Below the pieces are notes generated by a model. It made no database searches, was not told the DNA's origin, and worked only from the letters and a program-made list of their open reading frames with translations. 64,000 nucleotides of DNA from SIG607 sp045590395 (GTDB taxonomy: Bacteria; Bacillota; Clostridia; Oscillospirales; Acutalibacteraceae), in NCBI GenBank assembly GCA_045590395.1, contig JAZNQX010000063.1:1-64000 (forward strand), written 5' to 3'. The position numbers were made by a program, and so were the translations under genes. Shown piece after piece: positions 8,162 through 15,240 of this stretch. Each line of letters starts with the position of its first letter. The first letter of the stretch is position 1.

Positions 8162-8614
8162 ATGCAAATCGAGATAGGACAAATTGTAGAGGGTAAAATA
8201 ACCGGAATAACCAACTTCGGCGTTTTTGTTGATTTAGGAGATTCCAAAAGCGGCATGGTACATATTTCCGAGGTTGCAAGAAGTTATGTTACCGACATAC
8301 ATGAGCATGTTAAGGAAAACGATGTTGTGAAGATGAAGGTTCTGAGCATTGATGATAACGGCAAAATCAGCCTTAGTATCAAACGCGCTCAGGAGGAGCA
8401 GGGCGGTAAAGAACGCCGTGCAAATAAAGAAAACCGCGAAAGACAGGCGGCAAAAATTGATTCTTCATATACATGGGCTCCTAAAAAGCAGGAACCTGCT
8501 TCCTTTGAAGAAATGATGAATCGCTTTAAGCAGACAAGCGATGAAAAATTCTCTGATTTAAAAAGAAAGAACCCCGATAGCCGTCGTTCAAAACGCGGTG
8601 CCGGTGTAAAATGA
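8162..8614 (+). CDS. yabR: S1 RNA-binding domain protein YabR
   Basis: This is a general RNA-binding protein of 150 residues. An S1 domain fills residues 1-75 (EGKITGITNFGVFVDLGDSK, GMVHISEVARSYV, then VKMKVLSIDDNGKISLSIK). The remaining half is a charged, basic low-complexity tail ending SRRSKRGAGVK. YabR and its relatives associate with ribosomes; the precise function is unknown. ATG 8162 follows an AAGGGGG-type ribosome-binding site. A perfect intrinsic terminator follows and closes the block. Confidence 0.9.
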   Translation: MQIEIGQIVEGKITGITNFGVFVDLGDSKSGMVHISEVARSYVTDIHEHVKENDVVKMKVLSIDDNGKISLSIKRAQEEQGGKERRANKENRERQAAKIDSSYTWAPKKQEPASFEEMMNRFKQTSDEKFSDLKRKNPDSRRSKRGAGVK

Positions 8615-8622
8615 TTTATAGC

Positions 8623-8647
8623 GGCAGACTTTTAGTCTGCCCTTTTT
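8623..8647 (+). terminator. Intrinsic terminator after yabR
   Basis: GGCAGACT at 8623-8630, loop TTT, AGTCTGCC at 8634-8641, then CTTTTT. This is a perfect eight-base-pair stem with a T-run, placed between yabR and the fumarase gene. Confidence 0.9.
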
Positions 8648-8666
8648 ACTGAAAGGAAAAGTAAAA

Positions 8667-9509
8667 TTGAGAGATATAGATGTATCGGTTATACGGGACA
8701 TAGTGGCAAAGCTTTGTATTGATGCCAATAAGACCCTGCCAAATGACCTTGTATCTAAAATAGAATATTATAAAAACCGTGAAACGAATGCTACTGCCTG
8801 TTCGGTGCTTTGTGATTTACAGGCCAATGCCGACACAGCAAAGGAACTTAATATACCTGTTTGTCAGGATACGGGAATGGCTGTTGTTTTTCTTATAATC
8901 GGTCAAGAGGTTCATTTTACAGGCGGAAATCTTTATGATGCAGTAAATGAAGGGGTACGCAAGGGTTATATAGAGGGTTTGCTTAGAAAAAGTGTAGTAT
9001 CCGACCCACTGAAAAGAGTAAACACCGATGATAATACCCCTGCGGTAATACATACCGAAATAGTAAGCGGCGATAAGGTGGAAATCACCGTTGCTCCTAA
9101 GGGCTTTGGCAGTGAGAATATGAGCGGAGTTCGTATGCTTACCCCTGCTGATGGTAAAGAGGGAGTAATAAGAGCGGTACTTGACATAGTAAAGACCGCA
9201 GGTGCAAATCCCTGTCCGCCTATGGTTATTGGTGTTGGTATCGGCGGAGATTTTGAGCAGTGCGCTTATCTTTCCAAAAAAGCGCTTTGCAGAAGTTCAA
9301 AAATCAGAAACCCCGACAATTATTATGCCGAGCTTGAAGAGGAACTGCTTTTAAAAATTAATGAGCTGGGCATAGGCCCTCAGGGTTTTGGCGGCGATAC
9401 TACCGCCCTTTATGTTAATGTTGAGGTTGCCCCTACACATATAGCAGGGCTTCCCGTTGCTGTTAATATCGGCTGTCACGTTACACGCCACGCCACAGAG
9501 CAGGTGTAG
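8667..9509 (+). CDS. fumA: Class I fumarate hydratase (or L(+)-tartrate dehydratase) alpha subunit
   Basis: This is the alpha subunit of a two-subunit, oxygen-sensitive [4Fe-4S] hydro-lyase that interconverts fumarate and malate, or acts on tartrate. The 280 residues carry the cluster Cys in PVCQDTGMAVVF, PKGFGSENMSG, the second Cys region GANPCPPMVIGVGIGG, a third in SLSKKALCR-like text, and the end GPQGFGGDTTALYV. It begins with TTG at 8667 behind GAAAGGAA; no ATG fits. The beta subunit normally encoded next is missing here: an RNA methyltransferase gene follows after 12 bases. Fumarase and tartrate dehydratase subunits cannot be separated by eye. Confidence 0.85.
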   Translation: MRDIDVSVIRDIVAKLCIDANKTLPNDLVSKIEYYKNRETNATACSVLCDLQANADTAKELNIPVCQDTGMAVVFLIIGQEVHFTGGNLYDAVNEGVRKGYIEGLLRKSVVSDPLKRVNTDDNTPAVIHTEIVSGDKVEITVAPKGFGSENMSGVRMLTPADGKEGVIRAVLDIVKTAGANPCPPMVIGVGIGGDFEQCAYLSKKALCRSSKIRNPDNYYAELEEELLLKINELGIGPQGFGGDTTALYVNVEVAPTHIAGLPVAVNIGCHVTRHATEQV

Positions 9510-9521
9510 AAAGGTAAAATA

Positions 9522-10646
9522 ATGAGTAATATTAAAATGGTGGCGCCCTGCCTTTTCGGTATAGAGGGTATAGCGGCTGACGAATTTAAAAGAATGGGCT
9601 TTGAAAAGGTTAATGCCGAAAACGGCAGAGTGCTTCTTGAGGGAGATGAAAACCTGCTTGTCAGGGCTAATATAAATTCCCGTTTTGCAGAGCGTATTCT
9701 GATAAATATGGGCGAATTTGACGCGCTCACCTTTACAGAACTGTTTGACAATGTAAAAAATCTGCCTTGGGAGGATTATATAGGCAGGGAAGATGCTTTT
9801 CCTGTTAACGGCTGGAGTATTAATTCTCAGCTCAGCAGTATTCCCGACTGTCAGTCCATTATTAAAAAGGCTGTGGTAGAACGCCTTAAAAGTAAATATA
9901 ATATTTCGTGGTTTAATGAAACCGATACCGAATACCGTATTCGTTTTTCCATTCATAAAAACCGCGTTACAATGATGATAGATACCTCAGGCGAGGGACT
10001 TCATAAAAGAGGTTACAGAAGAAATTCCAATGCGGCACCCCTTAAAGAAACACTTGCCGCCGCTATATGTGATATGGCGCGAATTTACCCCGACAGCAAG
10101 GTTTTAGACCCATTCTGTGGCTCGGGTACATTGCTTATTGAATCGGCTATGATGGCTAAAAAAATGGCACCCGGACTTCGCAGAAGCTTTGCGGCAGAGC
10201 ACTTTGCCTTTATTGATGAAAAGGTATGGCGAGAGGAAAGAGCAAGGGCGCAAAGTCTTATTCTGACTAATATTGATTTTACAGCGCAGGGCTTTGACAT
10301 TGATGAGGAAGCGGTAGCACTTACCGAGAGAAATGCAAAATTTGCAGGTGTGGATAAATATGTCAAGGCAAAGGTGGCTGATGTAAGGGATTTTACACCG
10401 CCAAAAGACAGATGCCTTGTACTTGCAAATCCGCCTTATGGCGAAAGACTGCTTGATGTAAGAGGGGCAGAAGAACTTTATAAGGTTATGGGAGAGCGAT
10501 TTACCTTTGGCGACGGTCAAAAATATTTTGTTATAAGCCCTCATGATGAGTTCGAAAAGTTTTTCGGAGATACCGCCGATAAACGCCGTAAGCTTTATAA
10601 CGGAATGATAAAATGTCAGCTTTATATGTATTTTAAAAAGAGGTAA
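9522..10646 (+). CDS. THUMP-domain class I SAM-dependent RNA methyltransferase (YpsC/RlmL family)
   Basis: This predicted 23S rRNA guanine-N2 methyltransferase has 374 residues. The N-terminal part (about 1-165) is the ferredoxin-like plus THUMP RNA-binding module. The C-terminal Rossmann domain holds DPFCGSGTLLIESAMMA (SAM-binding loop), an acidic GFDIDEEAV and the catalytic LANPPYGERL (NPPY, amino-methylating type). It starts at ATG 9522, 12 bases after the fumarase gene. The target nucleotide is inferred from the RlmL/YpsC family. Confidence 0.9.
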   Translation: MSNIKMVAPCLFGIEGIAADEFKRMGFEKVNAENGRVLLEGDENLLVRANINSRFAERILINMGEFDALTFTELFDNVKNLPWEDYIGREDAFPVNGWSINSQLSSIPDCQSIIKKAVVERLKSKYNISWFNETDTEYRIRFSIHKNRVTMMIDTSGEGLHKRGYRRNSNAAPLKETLAAAICDMARIYPDSKVLDPFCGSGTLLIESAMMAKKMAPGLRRSFAAEHFAFIDEKVWREERARAQSLILTNIDFTAQGFDIDEEAVALTERNAKFAGVDKYVKAKVADVRDFTPPKDRCLVLANPPYGERLLDVRGAEELYKVMGERFTFGDGQKYFVISPHDEFEKFFGDTADKRRKLYNGMIKCQLYMYFKKR

Positions 10647-10657
10647 GGTAAAAAGGG

Positions 10658-11581
10658 ATGAAGTATGTTTTTATCATAAATCCTGCAGCAGGAAAAGGTA
10701 AAACAGTAAATGAACTTTACGGTGAGATTGCAAATTATTGCTCTGATAAAAAGCTTGAATATGCCGTGCAGATAACTGCGGCGGCAGGAGATGCAGGCAG
10801 ATTTGCCCGCGAACACGCTGAAAAAGGCGAACCGGTCACCATATTTCTTGCAGGTGGCGAGGGCACGGTTTTTGAAGCACTTAACGGCGTTTTCGGTTAC
10901 GATAACGTAACGCTGGGTGTTATTCCCATAGGCTCTGCAAATGATTTTCTTAAATTCTTCCCTAAAGACGATAAGCAGGCCTTTGCCGATATTGACGACC
11001 AGATAAACGGTAGCGCAATAAAGATGGATGTTATTAAAGCAGGGGAGTACTACTGCCTTAACAGTTGTTCGGCAGGTATGGATGCAGTTGTGGCAGGATA
11101 TATGTCACGCTTTAAAAGACTGCCTTTTGTTAACGGCAGTATGGCGTATAATCTTGCTATTGTCAAATGCTATCTGGGTAAAATAGGTTGCCGACTGGCA
11201 CTAAAAGCAGACGGAAATGACCTTGGTAATAAAAAATGTCTTTTTGCCGTTGTTGCAAACGGCCCTGCCTATGGCGGCGGTTACCTTGCCGCACCTGATG
11301 CCGTTCCCTTTGATGGTGAGCTTGACTACACCATTGTTGATAACATAAATAAACTGAAAATTCTTAAATTCATAGGCAGATATAAAAAAGGTGAGGTTGA
11401 CGGATTGTCATTTATACATAAAGGAAAGTGTAAAACATTTTCAATTAGAAGCGATAAAAAGCTGCCCGTAAACCTTGACGGAGAAATTTTTGAAATGAAG
11501 GAAATTGACTTTTCTATAATAAAAAGCGGTGTAAAATTCCAGCTTCCCTCATCGGTTGTTAAAAATTTCTTAACTAAGTGA
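10658..11581 (+). CDS. Diacylglycerol kinase-family lipid kinase (YegS/BmrU type)
   Basis: This soluble ATP-dependent lipid kinase has 307 residues. It opens with FIINPAAGKGKTVNELY. The nucleotide-binding motif reads AGGEGTVFEALNG (GGDGT with Asp replaced by Glu) and is followed by VIPIGSANDFLKFF (usual GTGND is GSAND). The C-terminal half is the beta-sandwich with AVVANGPAYGGGYLAAPDA and DGELDYTIV. It may phosphorylate diacylglycerol or a related lipid; the substrate is not determinable here. It is followed by the groES promoter. Confidence 0.85.
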   Translation: MKYVFIINPAAGKGKTVNELYGEIANYCSDKKLEYAVQITAAAGDAGRFAREHAEKGEPVTIFLAGGEGTVFEALNGVFGYDNVTLGVIPIGSANDFLKFFPKDDKQAFADIDDQINGSAIKMDVIKAGEYYCLNSCSAGMDAVVAGYMSRFKRLPFVNGSMAYNLAIVKCYLGKIGCRLALKADGNDLGNKKCLFAVVANGPAYGGGYLAAPDAVPFDGELDYTIVDNINKLKILKFIGRYKKGEVDGLSFIHKGKCKTFSIRSDKKLPVNLDGEIFEMKEIDFSIIKSGVKFQLPSSVVKNFLTK

Positions 11582-11600
11582 AAAATATTAGTAAATAGAC

Positions 11601-11628
11601 TTGATTTTTAGAAAAATATGGATACAAT
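11601..11628 (+). promoter_or_regulatory. groESL promoter
   Basis: TTGATT at 11601-11606 and TACAAT at 11623-11628, spacer 16. The CIRCE operator begins six bases downstream, so it overlaps the expected transcription start. Confidence 0.75.
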
Positions 11629-11633
11629 ATATA

Positions 11634-11660
11634 TTAGCACTCGAAGTAGCAGAGTGCTAA
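11634..11660 (+). promoter_or_regulatory. CIRCE operator (HrcA binding site)
   Basis: TTAGCACTC (11634-11642), nine bases, GAGTGCTAA (11652-11660): a perfect match to the consensus inverted repeat bound by the heat-shock repressor HrcA. It predicts HrcA repression of groES-groEL and induction by unfolded protein stress. Confidence 0.98.
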
Positions 11661-11692
11661 TTAATAAGTAATTTAATATTGGAGGAAATATT

Positions 11693-11980
11693 ATGACTAT
11701 TAAACCATTGGCTGATAAAGTAGTTACCCGCCTTGTAGAAGCTGAGGAAACTACCAAAAGCGGAATTATACTTACTGCTGCAGCTAAAGAAAAGCCTCAG
11801 GTAGCTGAGGTTGTTGCTGTAGGTCCCGGCGCTTATGATAAGAACGGTAATCTTATTCCTATGACCGTTAAGGTAGGGGATAAGGTTCTTACCAATAAAT
11901 ATTCCGGTACAGAGGTTAAACTTGATGGCGAGGAATATAGTATAGTAAGCCTTGTTGATATTTTGGCTATTGTAGAATAA
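11693..11980 (+). CDS. groES: Co-chaperonin GroES
   Basis: This is the heptameric lid of the GroEL chaperonin, acting in the cytosol. The 95 residues read TIKPLADKVVTRLVEAEETT, mobile loop TTKSGIILTAAAKEKPQ, then VVAVGPGAYD and a closing EYSIVSLVDILAIVE. ATG 11693 sits seven bases after GGAGG. It is the first gene of the CIRCE-controlled operon, 14 bases before groEL. Confidence 0.98.
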   Translation: MTIKPLADKVVTRLVEAEETTKSGIILTAAAKEKPQVAEVVAVGPGAYDKNGNLIPMTVKVGDKVLTNKYSGTEVKLDGEEYSIVSLVDILAIVE

Positions 11981-11994
11981 GGAGAAGATATATT

Positions 11995-13632
11995 ATGGCA
12001 AAAGATATTATTTTCGGCGAAGAAGCCAGAAAAAAACTTCAGGCAGGCGTTGACCAGCTTGCTGATGCAGTAAAGGTAACTCTTGGCCCTAAGGGAAGAA
12101 ATGTTGTTCTTGATAAGAAATACGGCTCACCCCTTATTACCAACGACGGTGTTACTATCGCTAAGGATATTGAACTTGATGACCCCTTTGAAAATATGGG
12201 AGCTCAGCTTGTAAAGGAAGTATCTGTTAAGACTAACGATGCCGCAGGTGACGGTACCACTACCGCAACCGTTCTTGCACAGGCTCTTATTTTAGAGGGT
12301 ATGAAGAATGTTGCCGCAGGTGCTAATCCTATGGTGGTTAAAAAGGGTATTGCTAAGGCAGTAGATACCGCAGTAAATACTGTTGTTGCCAATTCTAAAA
12401 AGGTTACCTGCAGTGAGGATATCGCAAGAGTTGCTACCGTTTCCGCAGGAGACGAATTTATCGGTGGACTTATTGCCGAGGCCATGGATAAGGTAACCGC
12501 CGACGGTGTTATTACCGTTGAGGAGTCTAAAACCGCAGAAACCTATATTGATGTAGTTGAGGGTATGCAGTTTGACAGAGGCTATATTACTCCCTATATG
12601 GCTACCGATACAGATAAGATGGAAGCAGTTATAGATGACGCTCTTATTCTTATAACCGATAAGAAAATTTCCTCTATTCAGGAAATTTTACCCCTTCTTG
12701 AGCAAATTGTTCAGACAGGCAAAAAACTTGTTATTATTGCTGAGGATATTGAGGGCGACGCTCTTTCTAACCTTATTATCAATAAGCTTCGCGGCGTGTT
12801 TACCTGTGTTGGAGTTAAGGCTCCCGGCTTTGGTGACAGAAGAAAAGAAATGCTCCGCGATATCGCTATACTCACAGGCGGTGAGGTTATAACCGAAGAG
12901 CTTGGTCTTGACCTTAAGGAAACCACACTTGACCTTTTAGGCAGAGCTGCTCAGGTTAAGGTTGGCAAGGAAACCACCGTTATTGTTGACGGCGCAGGCG
13001 ATAAGGCTCTAATAAGTGACAGAATTAATCAGATTAAAAATCAGATTGAGGTTACCACCTCCGACTTTGACAGAGAAAAGCTTCAGGAAAGACTTGCAAA
13101 GCTTGCAGGCGGTGTTGCTGTTGTTAAGGTTGGCGCTGCTACCGAAATTGAAATGAAGGAAAAGAAACTTCGTATAGAAGACGCTCTCTCAGCTACAAAA
13201 GCCGCCGTTGAGGAAGGTATTGTAGCAGGCGGCGGTGTAGCCCTCGTTAATGCAATAGGCTCTGTAAAAGAACTTCTCAGCACTACCGACGGTGACGAAA
13301 AGACAGGTGTTAATATTGTGCTTAAGGCACTTGAGGCACCGATTCGTCAGATAGCCGCAAATGCAGGTCTTGAGGGCTCTGTAATAGTTGATAAAATTGT
13401 TAGTGCAGGTAAATCAAACTATGGCTTTGATGCATATAAAGAGGTTTATACCGATATGATAGAAGCAGGTATAGTTGACCCGACAAAGGTTACCCGTTCT
13501 GCACTTCAGAATGCCGCTTCAGTTGCTTCAATGGTGCTTACCACCGAAACTCTTGTGGCAGATAAAAAGGAAGACGCCGCAGCCGCTAATGCTGCCGCCG
13601 CAGCCGCAGCCGCTCAGGGCGGAATGTACTAA
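11995..13632 (+). CDS. groEL: Chaperonin GroEL
   Basis: This 60-kDa chaperonin forms double heptameric rings and folds proteins with ATP. Its 545 residues are full length. Visible marks: AKDIIFGEEARKKL start, ATP-site VTLGPKGRNVVLDKKYG and NDAAGDGTTTATVLAQAL with the catalytic Asp, apical-domain YITPYMATDTDKMEA, and AALQNAASVASMVLTTE-type text near the end. The tail is an alanine-rich run ending QGGMY rather than the long GGM repeat of many GroEL proteins. Co-transcribed with groES and terminated by the hairpin at 13647-13673. Confidence 0.98.
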   Translation: MAKDIIFGEEARKKLQAGVDQLADAVKVTLGPKGRNVVLDKKYGSPLITNDGVTIAKDIELDDPFENMGAQLVKEVSVKTNDAAGDGTTTATVLAQALILEGMKNVAAGANPMVVKKGIAKAVDTAVNTVVANSKKVTCSEDIARVATVSAGDEFIGGLIAEAMDKVTADGVITVEESKTAETYIDVVEGMQFDRGYITPYMATDTDKMEAVIDDALILITDKKISSIQEILPLLEQIVQTGKKLVIIAEDIEGDALSNLIINKLRGVFTCVGVKAPGFGDRRKEMLRDIAILTGGEVITEELGLDLKETTLDLLGRAAQVKVGKETTVIVDGAGDKALISDRINQIKNQIEVTTSDFDREKLQERLAKLAGGVAVVKVGAATEIEMKEKKLRIEDALSATKAAVEEGIVAGGGVALVNAIGSVKELLSTTDGDEKTGVNIVLKALEAPIRQIAANAGLEGSVIVDKIVSAGKSNYGFDAYKEVYTDMIEAGIVDPTKVTRSALQNAASVASMVLTTETLVADKKEDAAAANAAAAAAAAQGGMY

Positions 13633-13646
13633 TATTAAACTCGAAA

Positions 13647-13673
13647 AGGCGATGATTAATCATCGCCTTTTTT
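13647..13673 (+). terminator. Intrinsic terminator of groESL
   Basis: AGGCGATGA (13647-13655), loop TTAA, TCATCGCCT (13660-13668) and a run of six T. Confidence 0.93.
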
Positions 13674-13706
13674 GTGTAACAATTATAGAGGTTGGTAAAG
13701 AATAAA

Positions 13707-13838
13707 ATTTTTTGTTTGCTGGTTATAAAACAAAAAATGCCGGTTTCGACATTTTAATTTTTCATTATTAATTAGTGAAGCGATTTCAATATTCATTATT
13801 CATTACGGAAATCCGCTTTTAATGAATGATGAATATTG
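13707..13838. repeat. AT-rich palindromic repeats in a gene-free island
   Basis: Two inverted repeats lie here. ATTTTTTGTTT (13707-13717) pairs perfectly with AAACAAAAAAT (13728-13738). An 18-base arm at 13787-13804 pairs with 13821-13838 with one mismatch around a 16-base loop, and further TTCATTATT/AATAATGAA pairing extends outside it. No open frame is credible. The look is of a small palindromic intergenic repeat. The 13633-14554 interval contains only this, the tRNA-Leu gene and its flanking elements. Confidence 0.6.
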
Positions 13839-13860
13839 AATAATGAAGAATGAATAGTAC

Positions 13861-13896
13861 AAAATCAAAAATCCGTCCACTTTCGTGAACGGATTT
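13861..13896 (-). terminator. Terminator downstream of the tRNA-Leu 3' element
   Basis: Read on the minus strand, a stem at 13885-13896 pairs with 13869-13880 around a four-base loop, followed by TTTTGATTTT. It directly follows the truncated tRNA 3' end copy at 13904-13921. Confidence 0.75.
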
Positions 13897-13903
13897 CCGA
13901 TTT

Positions 13904-14062
13904 TGGTGCGGGTGACAGGACGCAACTCGCTATGCGATTTGCCCTGCTTGACGACCGTTGCCTTGCAACAGTACCCGTCTGCGCACCACACACCTAAAAA
14001 ACAGTTCACAGAACTGTTTTCTTAACGGCGTGTGCCTTCATAAGCTTCAAGTCCTACCACCG
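13904..14062 (-). mobile_element. tRNA-end element downstream of tRNA-Leu (structured, non-coding)
   Basis: Read on the minus strand, this unit starts with an imperfect inverted copy of the tRNA T-arm and acceptor (14044-14062, containing TTCAAGTCCT on the plus strand). A hairpin-rich core follows, and it ends in a copy of the last 18 bases of tRNA-Leu including CCA (13904-13921, 17 of 18 identical to 14111-14128). The two ends pair with each other. The core contains AACAGTTC/GAACTGTT and TGTTGC/GCAACG hairpins. A related core follows tRNA-Lys at 44768-44919. No gene is present. Element limits and mobility are inferred. Confidence 0.6.
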
Positions 14063-14069
14063 CAAATAA

Positions 14070-14107
14070 AACAAATTCCGAGCTTAACCTAAAGGTCAAA
14101 CTCGGAA
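14070..14107 (-). terminator. Terminator of tRNA-Leu
   Basis: On the minus strand, GG.. to ..CC stem: 14094-14107 pairs with 14076-14089 around a four-base loop, then TTTGTTTT. It lies three bases beyond the encoded CCA. Confidence 0.8.
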
Positions 14108-14110
14108 ATT

Positions 14111-14193
14111 TGGTGCGGGAGACAGGACTTGAACCTGCACGGTGAACCGCTAGCTCCTAAGGCTAGTGCGTCTGCCAATTCCGCCACACCCGC
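14111..14193 (-). tRNA. tRNA-Leu (anticodon UAG)
   Basis: This is a class II tRNA of 83 bases with encoded CCA. The acceptor begins GCGGGTG, the D-arm contains AATTGGCAGACGC, the anticodon stem CTAGC/GCTAG encloses loop CTTAGGA (anticodon TAG), a short variable arm follows, and the T-arm is GCAGG-TTCAAGT-CCTGT. The discriminator is A. Position 6 (T) faces position 67 (T), a mismatch in the acceptor stem; the 3' end copy at 13904 carries A at position 67 and would pair properly. Confidence 0.93.
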
Positions 14194-14401
14194 AAATATT
14201 ATTGAAATTTTGTTTTAAATCGGTTAATGAAGTTCTACTTGTATATCATCGGCAGCCGCACTACGTGCGTTACCCTCAGAAATATAGTCGTTCTGCTCGC
14301 TTGGAGCGCGTCGCATTACTCCTTATTTCTTCACCTCAGCAAAGTACCTTCATCATCCACCGGATGCGGCACTTTGCTTCGCCCAATTCCGCCACACCCG
14401 C
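14194..14401 (-). repeat. Copy of the tRNA-Leu 5' end plus hairpin-rich insert
   Basis: On the minus strand, 14401-14383 repeats exactly the first 19 bases of tRNA-Leu, then about 190 bases separate it from the intact gene. The insert holds three hairpins: 14339-14345 with 14371-14377 (enclosing 14354-14358 with 14362-14366), 14278-14284 with 14324-14330, and 14257-14261 with 14265-14269. The only good promoter lies upstream of the truncated copy, so a transcript would include it. Small open frames on the plus strand here look accidental. Confidence 0.6.
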
Positions 14402-14425
14402 ATAGTATTTTTAAACTGCTAATAT

Positions 14426-14454
14426 ATTTTATAATAGAAACTCACTTATGTCAA
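14426..14454 (-). promoter_or_regulatory. Promoter for the tRNA-Leu region
   Basis: On the minus strand TTGACA (14454-14449), 17 bases, TAAAAT (14431-14426). It sits 25 bases ahead of the truncated tRNA 5' copy rather than next to the intact tRNA. Confidence 0.75.
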
Positions 14455-14464
14455 GAATTACTCG

Positions 14465-14493
14465 TTGATTTTATAGTAAAGATGTGATATAAT
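14465..14493 (+). promoter_or_regulatory. Promoter for the cytidylate-kinase-like gene
   Basis: TTGATT (14465-14470), 17 bases, TATAAT (14488-14493). It is divergent from, and back to back with, the tRNA-Leu promoter. Confidence 0.75.
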
Positions 14494-14554
14494 AACAAAA
14501 AAGGGAAATATTATTCACAATTTTTATTTATTATATACAAAAAAGGAGACACTT

Positions 14555-15181
14555 ATGAGTAGCGACAACTTCATTATTACTATTGGCAGAGAGTTCGGTA
14601 GCGGTGGTCACGCTATAGCAAAAATGTTGGCAGAGGATTTAGGCGTAAAATTATACGACAAAGAGTTGCTTGACCTTGCCGCAAAAAACAGCGGACTAAG
14701 CGCCGATATACTAAAAGAATATGACGAAAAGCCTACAAACAGTTTCCTTTATTCGCTGTCTTTAGGCTCTTACACCTACGACAGTATTTTAAGCGGTGTT
14801 CACAATTTGCCTCTTGTGGATAAGGTTTTTTCTGCTCAATCGAAGATAATAAGAGAAATTGCTGAAAAAGAGTCTTGTGTTATAGTAGGCCGTTGCGCTG
14901 ACAGTATACTAAAGGGTAGTGAAAATTTACTGACGGTATTTATTCACGCCGATATAGATTTCAGAGCCAAGCGCGTTATGGAATATGAAAATATATCCTA
15001 TGAAAAAGCGGTTGATATGGTACGTAAGTCTGATAAAAAACGAGCCAGCTATCATAATTATTTTGCTGATAACAAGTGGGGTGACGCCTCATCCTATGAT
15101 TTGTGCATTAACAGTGAAATTGGCTTTGAAAATGTTGTTCACATAATAAAATACTGTGTTAAAGAGCATATCCACGGATAA
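14555..15181 (+). CDS. Cytidylate kinase-like family protein
   Basis: This P-loop protein of 208 residues belongs to the Cytidylate_kin2 family. The N-terminus IITIGREFGSGGHAIAKMLA supplies a non-classical P-loop, then LGVKLYDKELLDLAA, and ESCVIVGRCADSIL and FIHADIDFRAKRVM in the middle. It is not the canonical CMP kinase, which has GPAGAGKST. Members are widespread in gut Clostridia and their substrate is unknown. Its own promoter is at 14465 and a strong hairpin follows. Confidence 0.82.
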   Translation: MSSDNFIITIGREFGSGGHAIAKMLAEDLGVKLYDKELLDLAAKNSGLSADILKEYDEKPTNSFLYSLSLGSYTYDSILSGVHNLPLVDKVFSAQSKIIREIAEKESCVIVGRCADSILKGSENLLTVFIHADIDFRAKRVMEYENISYEKAVDMVRKSDKKRASYHNYFADNKWGDASSYDLCINSEIGFENVVHIIKYCVKEHIHG

Positions 15182-15196
15182 CTCAAAATATAACAA

Positions 15197-15240
15197 AAAC
15201 CTGCTTTTTCCATAATATATATGGAAGGGCAGGTTTTTTT
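15197..15240 (+). terminator. Terminator-like hairpin overlapping the yunB ribosome-binding site
   Basis: AAACCTGC (15197-15204) pairs with GCAGGTTT (15229-15236), with an inner CCAT/ATGG stem, and seven T follow. The yunB ATG begins at 15241, so its only AGG Shine-Dalgarno (15231-15233) is in the stem. Confidence 0.75.

Noticed and set aside
14166..14487. Short plus-strand frames in the tRNA-Leu 5' region
   Set aside because: They read through the tRNA and its hairpin insert in antisense and have no ribosome-binding site; the DNA is explained by structured repeats.
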